64,000 nucleotides of DNA from Simiduia litorea. GTDB taxonomy: Bacteria > Pseudomonadota > Gammaproteobacteria > Pseudomonadales > Cellvibrionaceae. The DNA lies in the NCBI RefSeq assembly GCF_042853465.1, contig NZ_AP031497.1:1612001-1676000 (forward strand). The letters are read 5' to 3'. Position 1 is the stretch's first letter. The number at the start of each line of letters is the position of its first letter. This document shows positions 42,825-50,903 of this stretch, one piece after another. The notes beneath the pieces are model-generated. The model was not told the origin of the DNA, searched no databases, and saw only the letters and a list, made by a program, of their open reading frames with translations. The position numbers and the translations under genes were made by a program.

Positions 42825-44054
42825 ATGGCAACTGAACCAATTTATATACTGGGCGGCTATCAAAGTGATTTCGCCCAAAATCTTGCACGTACAGGCGGCG
42901 ATATTGGGCAACTGTTCATTGACACAGTGCGAGCAGGGTTACAAGCCACCGCGCTTGACGCGGCGGATGTCGACGTGGGTCATGTGGGCAATTTTGTTTC
43001 GGCATCCTTCACGGGACAGGCGCATTTGGGTGGATTTTTTGGCCATGTAGATCCGGCCATGGCCTACATGCCAGCCTCGAGCCATGAAGCGGCCTGTGCT
43101 TCTGGCTCAATGGCAATTTTGGCAGCTATGGCCGATTTGGAAGCTGGCCGTTATGGCGTCGCTTGCGTTGTTGGTTTGGAAGTGATGCGCAATGTGTCTG
43201 CCAATGTAGCGGCTAACAATTTAGCTGCGGCAGCTTGGGTTGGGCAGGAGTGGTCGCAGGCAGAATACTTGTGGCCGGCGGCTTTTGATGATGTGCTGAG
43301 TCTGTATCAAGAAACTTACGGCGTGGACTATCGGCATTTGGCTGCAATATCAGAGCAAAATTTTTCTAACGCTAAGCGAAACCCCAAAGCTCAAACCCGA
43401 GGCTGGAAATTTGGTGAGCAAAGTTTTGCTCAGAATGATGAGGCCAACCCAGTCGTGTGCGGTAATCTTCGTCGTCAAGACTGTGGTCAAATAACCGATG
43501 GTGCTGCGGTGGTGTTCTTGGCGTCAAAAACCAGCGCGCAGCGCTATGCGCAGCAGCGTGGTATCACGCTCGAATCTTTACCGATGATTAAAGGTTGGGG
43601 ACATGTGAATGCACCGCTACTGTTTAAAGAAAAACAACGTTTGAACCATAACCAACCCTATCTTTTTCCCCATGTGGACGCGCTATTTCGGCAAACCTTA
43701 AAGCGTGCGCAGCTTGAAGATATTCATGGTGTTGATGGTATTGAATTACATGATTGTTTTTCAATTACGCAATACATGATTCTGGATCACGCGGGGCTAA
43801 ATAAGCCGGGCGAAATATGGAAAACGCTAGAGGCCGGTACTACGTCGCCAACGGGTAGCTTACCGGTCAATATGAGCGGCGGTTTAATCGGCTTGGGGCA
43901 TCCGGTGGGTGCTACGGGAGTGCGTATGTTGCTGGACGCCTACAAGCAGGTGGCCGGGCGCGCCGGTGAATATCAAATAGAAAATGCGCGCAACATGATG
44001 ACGGTTAATTTAGGCGGTAGCACAACGACCTGTGTCAGTTTTATTGTGGGTTAA
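42825..44054 (+). CDS. SCP2-type thiolase
   Basis: Thiolase-fold protein (409 aa) closer to the sterol-carrier-protein-x/lipid-transfer thiolases: the nucleophile region is SHEAACASGSMAIL (Cys near 90), the His is in GGLIGLGHPVGATG, and a HDCFS motif (ELHDCFSITQYM) lies near 305. The usual terminal CxG loop is replaced by NLGGSTTTCVSF. Members act on branched or cyclic acyl chains such as steroid side chains. It is last in the operon. Two different thiolases side by side suggest one straight-chain and one bulky-chain step; that split is inference. Confidence 0.87.
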   Translation: MATEPIYILGGYQSDFAQNLARTGGDIGQLFIDTVRAGLQATALDAADVDVGHVGNFVSASFTGQAHLGGFFGHVDPAMAYMPASSHEAACASGSMAILAAMADLEAGRYGVACVVGLEVMRNVSANVAANNLAAAAWVGQEWSQAEYLWPAAFDDVLSLYQETYGVDYRHLAAISEQNFSNAKRNPKAQTRGWKFGEQSFAQNDEANPVVCGNLRRQDCGQITDGAAVVFLASKTSAQRYAQQRGITLESLPMIKGWGHVNAPLLFKEKQRLNHNQPYLFPHVDALFRQTLKRAQLEDIHGVDGIELHDCFSITQYMILDHAGLNKPGEIWKTLEAGTTSPTGSLPVNMSGGLIGLGHPVGATGVRMLLDAYKQVAGRAGEYQIENARNMMTVNLGGSTTTCVSFIVG

Positions 44055-44130
44055 CTTGTGCGGTAGGTGACGACAGGTACTCGTGAATCTAACAACCAAA
44101 AACCTGCACAGCTCCAGTGTTGATCTTGGT

Positions 44131-44247
44131 GCGCATGCTATGACAGAGTACCGAGAAGAGGCATTTGCAGTGGCGATGAACGGCTAGCTTGCCAAGCCGA
44201 TGAGCTGTGAGGCGTTGGCCAGCGCATTAGAAAAACTTTCCCATTAG
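44131..44247 (+). pseudogene. Degraded response-regulator receiver fragment
   Basis: Reading in one frame gives AHAMTEYREEAFAVAMNG, a TAG stop at 44185, then LAKPMSCEALASALEKL and a stop at 44245. This matches the end of a receiver domain as found in hybrid kinases, where the stop replaces the Tyr of GYLAKP. No start, kinase or phospho-acceptor part is found upstream, so it is a short decayed remnant between convergent genes. Confidence 0.55.
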
Positions 44248-44300
44248 GTGTTGATACGCAAACGGTTGGCGGATGAATCTGGCACCTAGCACTTGCGGCG

Positions 44301-44900
44301 CTAAGCATTATCAAACTCTCGCTTTAATTGTGCCACTTGAGCGAGCAGCACTTGATAGTGTCGCACGCGTCTTTGTAGGTAGATAAACAGCAAGCACACG
44401 CAAGGCGCTAGGGTTAAAAACGCAATGACTAAATCACTTGGTATAGACGCCGGCCAAAGCATTTTTAATGTTGCTAACACAGCCGTGAACGCTAGCACGA
44501 TAACACATCCCAGTTGATTGAGTCGTAGGTGTTTGATGCTGGCGGCGTAACTTAATTGGCGGAATTCAAGCAGACCTTCAGTGCTCCAGTCGGAGTAGTT
44601 TATGACTTTAGTGTGGATATTGAACGCGTAGTAGAGTGTCATGCCGGCGCTAAACAGCATAACTGGGCCAGCGATGAGCGTTGCGGGAGAGGCCGGTAAA
44701 GTGAGAAAAAATAACCCCGCCAGCAATAACACACCGGCTTGGATCAGATCTAGGTAAAACCAGAGTCGGCGTTTGCGCTGCTGGCTGCGTGCGGTGGTAA
44801 AATTCACTGGGTTATCTGTTGGCTGACTTTGCCAGGTTGCGCGGAGTGCGTCTAAACCTAGGTCATTCAGGTTATCGTTGTCGTGTTCTTTCTGTTTCAT
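44301..44900 (-). CDS. Four-helix membrane protein paired with ECF sigma factor
   Basis: 199-residue protein of no family I can name. An N-terminal cytoplasmic part of about 45 residues with LGLDALRATWQSQP and a basic stretch (QQRKRRLW) leads to four hydrophobic helices (about 47-67, 72-93, 128-148, 155-173), and the end is a coiled-coil-like tail. It lies 67 bases downstream of the sigma gene on the same strand, the usual place for an anti-sigma factor. That role is inferred from position and the LDALRxxWQ-type N-terminus; no zinc-binding anti-sigma motif is present. Confidence 0.75.
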   Translation of the reverse strand: MKQKEHDNDNLNDLGLDALRATWQSQPTDNPVNFTTARSQQRKRRLWFYLDLIQAGVLLLAGLFFLTLPASPATLIAGPVMLFSAGMTLYYAFNIHTKVINYSDWSTEGLLEFRQLSYAASIKHLRLNQLGCVIVLAFTAVLATLKMLWPASIPSDLVIAFLTLAPCVCLLFIYLQRRVRHYQVLLAQVAQLKREFDNA

Positions 44901-44967
44901 CGTGAGTGCTCTCGGCGCGATATTGTTGCAATTGTTGTTGGTCGTTCTTTCCGGAGGCTGTAAGTCT

Positions 44968-45435
44968 TTATGTGTCGCGTTCTAATCGTGCTTTTAATTC
45001 TGTTTTGGCGCGATTGATGCGAACCCGCACGGCGCCAGCGCTGATTTGCAGAATGTCGGCAATCTCTGTCGCGGCTAAATCTTCCAATAACAACATGATG
45101 ACCTGGCGGTAGGGAGCGTCTAAGGCGCGTACCGCCTGCAGCAATAACTGCTGTTGTTGGTTGCGCTCTAGCTGCTCGGCTGGACAGTCATCGCTGGACT
45201 GGAGGTTGCCGTCGACTAGCTGGGTTAGCTGCTCAGGTTCGTACGGCTCGGCTTTGTCGCGCACCTGCCGCGCTATGTGGTCAACCGCCACATTGTGGGC
45301 AATACGAAAGACATAGGCGCGTGGGTTGTCGGCTGCGGTAATCCGATCAACTGAAAGGGCCATAGCGTAAAAAATCTCCTGCGCTAAATCTTCGCGTAAC
45401 TGTTGATCCGCTTCATAACCTGACAGTGTCCGCAT
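44968..45435 (-). CDS. ECF-type RNA polymerase sigma factor (start region frameshifted)
   Basis: ECF sigma factor with region 2 (DLAQEIFYAMA, NPRAYVFRIAHNVAVDHI) and region 4 (LDAPYRQVIMLLLEDLAATEIADILQISAGAVRVRINRAK, about residues 104-143). From the only in-frame ATG (45435) the protein has 155 aa and lacks the first helix of region 2. The frame stays open upstream and encodes IEQLWHTYSAAI, which is homologous to that missing helix, but has no ATG, GTG or TTG. An ATG with AAAGG upstream (45508) is off frame by one base in an A5 run, so the full protein would be about 179 aa. Either the gene is frameshifted or slippage is used. Confidence 0.85.
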   Translation of the reverse strand: MRTLSGYEADQQLREDLAQEIFYAMALSVDRITAADNPRAYVFRIAHNVAVDHIARQVRDKAEPYEPEQLTQLVDGNLQSSDDCPAEQLERNQQQQLLLQAVRALDAPYRQVIMLLLEDLAATEIADILQISAGAVRVRINRAKTELKARLERDT

Positions 45436-45612
45436 AATGGCCGCTGAATACGTGTGCCATAGCTGTTCTATCGGCGGTTGTTTTTCAATTTGATTTTCTA
45501 TTTTTCATTCAACCTTTTTCTGGGCAGTGCTTATGTCAGGCCATTGATGCCGTTCGGGCTTCGGTGAGCGCAATGTGTCTGACTATGTCATAGGAGTCTG
45601 ACGGACGCGGCA

Positions 45613-45642
45613 AAGTGTTACACAATTTTTTTTGTAACACTT
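45613..45642. repeat. 10-base perfect inverted repeat, possible operator
   Basis: AAGTGTTACA (45613-45622) and TGTAACACTT (45633-45642) flank a T-rich ten-base centre. It lies 63 bases upstream of the exported amidohydrolase and 105 bases upstream of the proposed sigma factor start. The 3' arm also contains TGTAAC, resembling an ECF -35 element. A regulator site is plausible; the protein is unknown. Confidence 0.5.
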
Positions 45643-45704
45643 CCTAGGCAGTATCCGACTGAGGTTATCGAACACATTGAAAAGGCTGAGAGACAGCCGG
45701 AGAC

Positions 45705-47165
45705 ATGATGATAACTAAGATACTAAAGCAGCTAGGCATAACAATAAGTGGACTCTTGTGCCTTTACGCGCACGCATTCGCGGCGCCTACCAGTTATGTA
45801 TTGCACAATGCCAACCTTATCGACCCCTACCGCCAGTCGATTACCGCCGATGGTTGGTTGCAGGTAACCGGTGACACGATTGTTGCGATTGGCACCGGCG
45901 CTGGGCCGGCGTTGGCGCAGCGCATTGATGTCGCGGGTGCCTATGTGTTGCCGGGGCTGGTGGACGCACATATGCATTTAACCGCGGGCCCGCTCTCGGT
46001 GTCGGTAGATAACGGTGTACCCAGCATCAGTATGACTAGCCAAGAAGACATAACCCGTTTTCATGCGCTTGCCGCCTTAGCTTCCGGCGTAACGTCGGCC
46101 TTCAGCCCGGCTGGCGATCCAGAGGCTAACCATGTCTATGCGGTCAATCAGCAAAATGGTCTGTGGCGCGGCCCCGCGTTGAGCTATGCGGGACTGAGTT
46201 TTGACCCTACGCCAATTGCTGGAGGCACGGTCTACCCCGCGGACAAACAAGCTTGGCAGCTCGAAATTGCGCGTCAAAAAGCCCTCGGTGTTAGTCATAT
46301 CAAACTTTACCAAGGCCTTTCTGAAGCCGAATTGCGTCAGGGTATCGCGCTAGCCCATGAAGCCGGTTTATCAAGTATCGCTCATTTAGACCAAGTGAGT
46401 TGGCAGTTTGCCGTGGACGCCGGTGTCGATGCGCTCACCCATGCACTCATGCCGTCGCCGGATTTATTACCGAGTGATCGCCGTGCCGAATTTCAAGTCG
46501 ACCTCGTGCCCGGTAGTAGTCAATATCTCTACCGCTGGTTTGAACTGGTGGATTATGACGCAGCACCGATGCAACAGTTATTTACCAGTTTGGCGGCAGA
46601 AAAAGTCCGGGTAGATCTCACCTTGCTGGTCAATGAGATGATGTTTTTCTACCCGCAGTTGGCCGAGTTGTACCCAGAGCGCCGCTGGCAGCAGCACCCA
46701 GCCATTGCATCGACCTGGCGTCAGAATTTAGGTATGTCTCTGTACAACTGGAGTGAGGACGATTTCGCGCGCGCACAAGCGGTTTTTCCGAAGGTGTTGG
46801 AATTGGTGACGCGTTTACACCGTGCCGGTGTGCCGCTGCTGATCGGCTCCGATAGCTATGCTGCCGGCCACTGGTATTGGCGCGAGCTGGCACTGCATCA
46901 AATAGCCGGCCTTGATAGCTGGCAGATTCTGCAAATGGCAACCAGTACCGCCGCGAGTGAATTAAACCTGCCGAAAGTTGGGCAGCTAGGCGCCGGGTTT
47001 TATGCGGATCTTGTCATTCTTACCGCTAACCCATTGCAGGATATTACGGCTGTAGAGAGCGTCAGTCAGGTCATTCAACGAGGCAAGATTTACTCGGTAG
47101 CGACATTGCGTGCTGAATTGGAAACACTATCAACCCTTACATCAACTGGTAATTTGGAGCAATAA
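45705..47165 (+). CDS. Exported amidohydrolase family protein
   Basis: Metal-dependent hydrolase (486 aa) with a signal peptide (cut near AFA-AP, residue 27). Metal-site motifs of the amidohydrolase superfamily: HMH at 89-91 in GLVDAHMHL, HLDQ near 227, THALM near 245 and GSDSYAAG near 385. Before and after the barrel is the small beta-sandwich (NANLIDPYRQ, GFYADLVILTANPLQD) typical of imidazolonepropionase/prolidase-like members. GGAGAC precedes tandem ATG codons. It may be co-transcribed with the small membrane gene two bases downstream. Substrate unknown; cyclic amides or dipeptides are typical. Confidence 0.87.
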   Translation: MMITKILKQLGITISGLLCLYAHAFAAPTSYVLHNANLIDPYRQSITADGWLQVTGDTIVAIGTGAGPALAQRIDVAGAYVLPGLVDAHMHLTAGPLSVSVDNGVPSISMTSQEDITRFHALAALASGVTSAFSPAGDPEANHVYAVNQQNGLWRGPALSYAGLSFDPTPIAGGTVYPADKQAWQLEIARQKALGVSHIKLYQGLSEAELRQGIALAHEAGLSSIAHLDQVSWQFAVDAGVDALTHALMPSPDLLPSDRRAEFQVDLVPGSSQYLYRWFELVDYDAAPMQQLFTSLAAEKVRVDLTLLVNEMMFFYPQLAELYPERRWQQHPAIASTWRQNLGMSLYNWSEDDFARAQAVFPKVLELVTRLHRAGVPLLIGSDSYAAGHWYWRELALHQIAGLDSWQILQMATSTAASELNLPKVGQLGAGFYADLVILTANPLQDITAVESVSQVIQRGKIYSVATLRAELETLSTLTSTGNLEQ

Positions 47166-47167
47166 TC

Positions 47168-47443
47168 ATGAACGAATTTCTCAATAATTATTTGGCACTG
47201 GTAGAGCAAAGCAGTGTGGCTCAGCTCGTATGTTTTGCGGTGTTCTTCTTTATCGTTTATTTTTTGCCGACCTTGCTGGCGGTCTTTTTTAACCGACAAC
47301 ATTTAGCAAAAATTGCGGTCTTAAATATTCCTGCGGGGTTTTCGCTCCTTGTATGGGGGGCACTAATTTTATGGGCATGCACTGGCAAAGTCGGGCGGGA
47401 GTTGGCAAAAAAACTAGGTGAATCGCGCAATGCCAGTGCGTAA
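47168..47443 (+). CDS. Superinfection immunity family small membrane protein
   Basis: 91-residue protein with two hydrophobic helices (about 18-38 and 52-71). The pattern YFLPTLLAVFFNRQHLAKIAVLNI followed by a GxxxLxWGALILWA segment fits the Imm_superinfect family, named from the T4 immunity protein but common on bacterial chromosomes. It starts three bases after the amidohydrolase stop, so the two are likely co-transcribed. No phage genes are nearby; a phage-exclusion role is not shown, and a housekeeping membrane function is as likely. Confidence 0.78.
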   Translation: MNEFLNNYLALVEQSSVAQLVCFAVFFFIVYFLPTLLAVFFNRQHLAKIAVLNIPAGFSLLVWGALILWACTGKVGRELAKKLGESRNASA

Positions 47444-47495
47444 ACTTTCCTATACAGCCATTAACCCTAAAGCATAAACGATTGAGTGATCTCAC

Positions 47496-47537
47496 AATGC
47501 CGTTTAACCTCAGCAGTAGCTGGTGTTAAACGGCGTT
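47496..47537. repeat. Long imperfect hairpin after the small membrane gene
   Basis: AATGCCGTTTAAC (47496-47508) pairs with GTTAAACGGCGTT (47525-47537), 13 pairs with one T-G wobble; an inner CAGC/GCTG stem closes on an AGTA loop, making an almost continuous 18-pair hairpin. No T tract follows. It could end the amidohydrolase operon or be a small palindromic repeat. Confidence 0.6.
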
Positions 47538-47649
47538 GATGAGGCCTGTATAAAGCTTGTATATGACAACTCAGCACGGCAGGAAACACTGGCTAAGCAT
47601 GGATGTGGTGTTTACACTCCGCTAGGTTATTAGTCATAGGAAAACGGCG

Positions 47650-48525
47650 ATGCAGCGCTCACTTGTTCTGGTATTCTTTTATTTACTGAGCGCGACGAGT
47701 TTTGCGCAGCATAGTGACGAGAAAGTCGAATCAGAAGCTGAACAATGGCGTTCGTTGCTAGACAGCTCCCTGTCGCAGTGGGATAGCTACCTGAGCTATC
47801 GCTTCAAGCCGGGTTATGATGGCGCCAAGCCGCCAGAAGCGCCGGTTGGGTTTAACCAGCCAGCTGCCGCGCAGGTATTCAGCGTCAGTGTGGTCGATGG
47901 TGAGCCAGTATTACGGGTCAGCGGCGAGATATACGGCGCACTGATTTCCAAACGTAGTTATCGTAATTACCATTTAAAAGTACAGGTGCAATGGGGCCAG
48001 AAAAAGTGGCCAGCGCGCGCCGATCTATTGCGCGATACGGGTATTCTTTATCATTCCATTGGTCCTTACGGCGCTGACCACTGGCGCTCTTGGATGTTGA
48101 GCCAAGAGTTGCAAATTATGGAAGGGCATATCGGCGATTACTGGAGCCAAGCCACCTCGGCTATGGATATCAGAGCTTTCCCACCAGAATACATCATGAA
48201 CCCTGTGGCAAGCCTTGAGCAGCCATTTTTGTCGGTTGGTTATGAGCAGGCTATCAAAGGCTTTGTTCTTCGCCGCGAAAACCGAGAGAGTCAGCAAGGT
48301 TGGACGGATGTTGAATTGATTTGCTACGAAGGGCAGAGTCTGCATATCGTCAATGGCGAGGTGGTGATGGTGTTGCGCAACTCTCGCTATAAAGAGGGCA
48401 GCGAATTTCTCCCGTTGCGGGAGGGAAAGATTCAGCTACAGTCCGAGGCCGCAGAGGTGTTCTTCAGACAGATTCAAGTGCGCGAGCTCAATAGCCTGCC
48501 GGTGGCGTATGAGCGCTTGTTTTAG
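47650..48525 (+). CDS. Exported DUF1080 (3-keto-disaccharide hydrolase-like) protein
   Basis: 291-residue secreted protein: signal peptide (cut near SFA-QH), then a beta-jelly-roll DUF1080 domain. Recognisable parts are SLLDSSLSQWDSYL, GEIYGALISKRSYRNYHLKVQVQW and GILYHSIGP, then the ELQIMEGHIGDYW strand. Members bind or hydrolyse glycans, and some cleave 3-keto-glucosides. The ribosome site is weak (AGGAAAA before ATG). It stands alone between the immunity-like gene and the acetyl-CoA hydrolase. Enzymatic activity cannot be judged from sequence alone. Confidence 0.82.
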   Translation: MQRSLVLVFFYLLSATSFAQHSDEKVESEAEQWRSLLDSSLSQWDSYLSYRFKPGYDGAKPPEAPVGFNQPAAAQVFSVSVVDGEPVLRVSGEIYGALISKRSYRNYHLKVQVQWGQKKWPARADLLRDTGILYHSIGPYGADHWRSWMLSQELQIMEGHIGDYWSQATSAMDIRAFPPEYIMNPVASLEQPFLSVGYEQAIKGFVLRRENRESQQGWTDVELICYEGQSLHIVNGEVVMVLRNSRYKEGSEFLPLREGKIQLQSEAAEVFFRQIQVRELNSLPVAYERLF

Positions 48526-48711
48526 CGTTTTCGATAGATAAGGATAGGGCGGCAGAGTGCAGCGTCACGATGTCGAAATTTGGCTCGATTATCGGGCTTT
48601 TTAGTCAGTTTCAAGCATTGGCGCGCTAGCGATTGGTTGAATGCTGTTCTTTTACACATTGGCGATTGACAGGCTACTTGAGTTAGCCGTCTCGAACGGA
48701 AAAATTGTTTC

Positions 48712-50841
48712 ATGCAGCAAGGTAATCTTTACCATCAGCTCGATGATGTGGTAGCTGAGATTTTTGCGCGCGCAGGCCAGCGCTTGGTGTTGGCCGCGCC
48801 GCTCGGTATTGGTAAGCCCAATCGTTTGTTGAATGCGCTTTATGCGCAGGTGCAAGCACAGCCCGATAGTGCGTCGCTCACCCTATACACGGCCTTATCG
48901 TTACAGGTTCCGCAGGCAAAACATTGGCTGCAGAAACGCTTCTTAGCGCCCTTTGTGGCACGCCATTTTGGTTCGGATTATCCCGCGCTTACCTATGTGC
49001 AAGATCGTGAGCGGGGAGCATTGGCTGCCAATGTTCGGGTGCATGAATTTTACTTTAGCCCGGGTAGCCAATTGGCGAATCCGGTGGCACAGCGCGATTA
49101 CATTTGCCAAAACTACACGCACGTGGCGCGCGATTTGGCCGCTGCCGGTGTTAATGTCATTGTGCAACAAGTGGCCCGGCGCGGCGATCGATTGAGTTTA
49201 GCCAGCAACCCCGACGTGACGTTAGATCTTATTACGCTGCTACGACAAGCGCAGCAACCTTGCTTAGTGGTCGCCGTGGTGAATCCGGACATGCCGTTTT
49301 TAGGTGGCGATGCCGAGTGCTCTGCGGCTGAGTTTGATGTGTTGCTCGACGAAGGCGGTGCGGGTGACTCGCTATTTGCGCTACCGCGCGAGGCAATCAG
49401 CGCAACCGATCACGCCATTGGGCTTTTCGCGAGCAGTTTGGTGAAAGATGGTGGCACCCTTCAGGTGGGTATTGGCGCATTGTCGGATGCAATTGCCAAT
49501 GCCTTAATTGTGCGCCATCAACACAATGGCGATTACCAAACAGCGCTTTCATTGTTGGCACCAACGGCTGAAGAGCGCGCCTTAAGTCTGCGTGTGGGTG
49601 GCAGTGCCCCTTTTGTTAAAGGCCTCTATGGCGCCACTGAAATTGTCATGGATAGCTTCATGCATTTACACAAAGCCGGCATTTTAGTGCGCGAAGTGTA
49701 CGATGACATAGCTCTGCAATCGTTACTCAATGATGATCAAATCCGCTCGCCTTTGCGCACAGAACACATGGCAGTACTGCTGAAGGCGGAAGTGATCGAA
49801 ACACCGCTTACGACTGCCTGCGTACAGCGTTTGCAAAACCTCGGTTTGTTGCCACTAACGGCCTCGCTACAAGGCGACCGGTTAAGGATTAACGAAACGG
49901 TATCGCTGGGTGTGGATTTGACGCAGCCGGAAAATATGGCCGAGCTAACCGGTTTTCTAGTGGGCCAGTCGCTACAAGGTGGTCGCTATTTGGAGGGCGC
50001 TTTTTTTCTGGGTTCAAAACCTTTTTATCATTGGCTGTCAACATTGACAGGCAAAGATTGGAGCGGCATAAAAATGCAGCGCGTCTCCCATGTCAATCAA
50101 CTCTATGGCGGGCGTGAAACCCTCGACCGAGTACAGCGCCAGCATGCACGGTTTTTTAACTCGTGCATGCTGCATACCTTATTGGGTGCTGCTGTTTCTG
50201 ATGGCATCGACGACGGCAGGGTGGTTAGCGGCGTGGGCGGTCAATACAATTTTGTCGCCATGGCGCACGCCCTAGAGCAGGGGCGTTCAGTGATTATGCT
50301 GCGCGCTAGCCGCGAGCAGGGCGGCCGGACGGTATCAAATATTCGCTGGCAATACGGCCATGTCACCATTCCGAGACACCTGCGCGATATTGTGATAACC
50401 GAATACGGCATTGCCGATTTACGCGGCCAGTGCGATGAGGAAATCGTCAAGCGCCTGCTCGCCATCAGTGACGCACGGTTTCAATCTGAGTTGATAGCAA
50501 GTGCCAAAGCCGCGGGTAAATTGGCGGCGGATTTTGTGCCACCGCCCCATTGGCGACGCAATCTCCCCGCGCGCTTGGCGCCGCTGTCTGCGCTTTCTGC
50601 TTTTAATCGCTACCCCTTTGGTTCAGATTTTGATGCGCTAGAACTGCGTATAATCGATGCCTTAACCAGATTGCAGCAGGCACTTAGCTCACCGCTCAGT
50701 GCTGTATTGTTAGCGCTAAGCGCATTGTGGCCAAGGCGGTTATCGGCCGAGTTTCAGTCGTGTTTAATACGTCTAGAGTTGAATCAGCCTAAGACGCTTG
50801 GCGAGTGGTTGGCTGCGCGTATGTTGGCGCGATTGTTTTAA
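48712..50841 (+). CDS. Acetyl-CoA hydrolase/transferase family protein
   Basis: Large two-half CoA transferase-type enzyme (709 aa). The C-terminal half carries the family landmarks GVGGQYNFVAMA and TEYGIADLRGQCDEE (about 500-585), and the N-terminal half has LVLAAPLGIGKPNRLLNAL and GIGALSDAIANALI. It is longer than the usual roughly 430-500-residue acetyl-CoA hydrolases, with an extended middle and a C-terminal tail of about 70 residues. It would hydrolyse or exchange acyl-CoA; direction and substrate are open. It is followed by an exported lipase-like gene after 62 bases. Confidence 0.87.
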   Translation: MQQGNLYHQLDDVVAEIFARAGQRLVLAAPLGIGKPNRLLNALYAQVQAQPDSASLTLYTALSLQVPQAKHWLQKRFLAPFVARHFGSDYPALTYVQDRERGALAANVRVHEFYFSPGSQLANPVAQRDYICQNYTHVARDLAAAGVNVIVQQVARRGDRLSLASNPDVTLDLITLLRQAQQPCLVVAVVNPDMPFLGGDAECSAAEFDVLLDEGGAGDSLFALPREAISATDHAIGLFASSLVKDGGTLQVGIGALSDAIANALIVRHQHNGDYQTALSLLAPTAEERALSLRVGGSAPFVKGLYGATEIVMDSFMHLHKAGILVREVYDDIALQSLLNDDQIRSPLRTEHMAVLLKAEVIETPLTTACVQRLQNLGLLPLTASLQGDRLRINETVSLGVDLTQPENMAELTGFLVGQSLQGGRYLEGAFFLGSKPFYHWLSTLTGKDWSGIKMQRVSHVNQLYGGRETLDRVQRQHARFFNSCMLHTLLGAAVSDGIDDGRVVSGVGGQYNFVAMAHALEQGRSVIMLRASREQGGRTVSNIRWQYGHVTIPRHLRDIVITEYGIADLRGQCDEEIVKRLLAISDARFQSELIASAKAAGKLAADFVPPPHWRRNLPARLAPLSALSAFNRYPFGSDFDALELRIIDALTRLQQALSSPLSAVLLALSALWPRRLSAEFQSCLIRLELNQPKTLGEWLAARMLARLF

Positions 50842-50903
50842 CAGGAAAAAATTTTCGTTGCCAAACTGAAAAGATAACAATAATTCATACGAGAGAAGGT
50901 TAG

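Noticed and set aside
45577..45602. GTCTGAC direct repeat upstream of the amidohydrolase
   Set aside because: Two seven-base copies 19 bases apart are too short to separate from chance.
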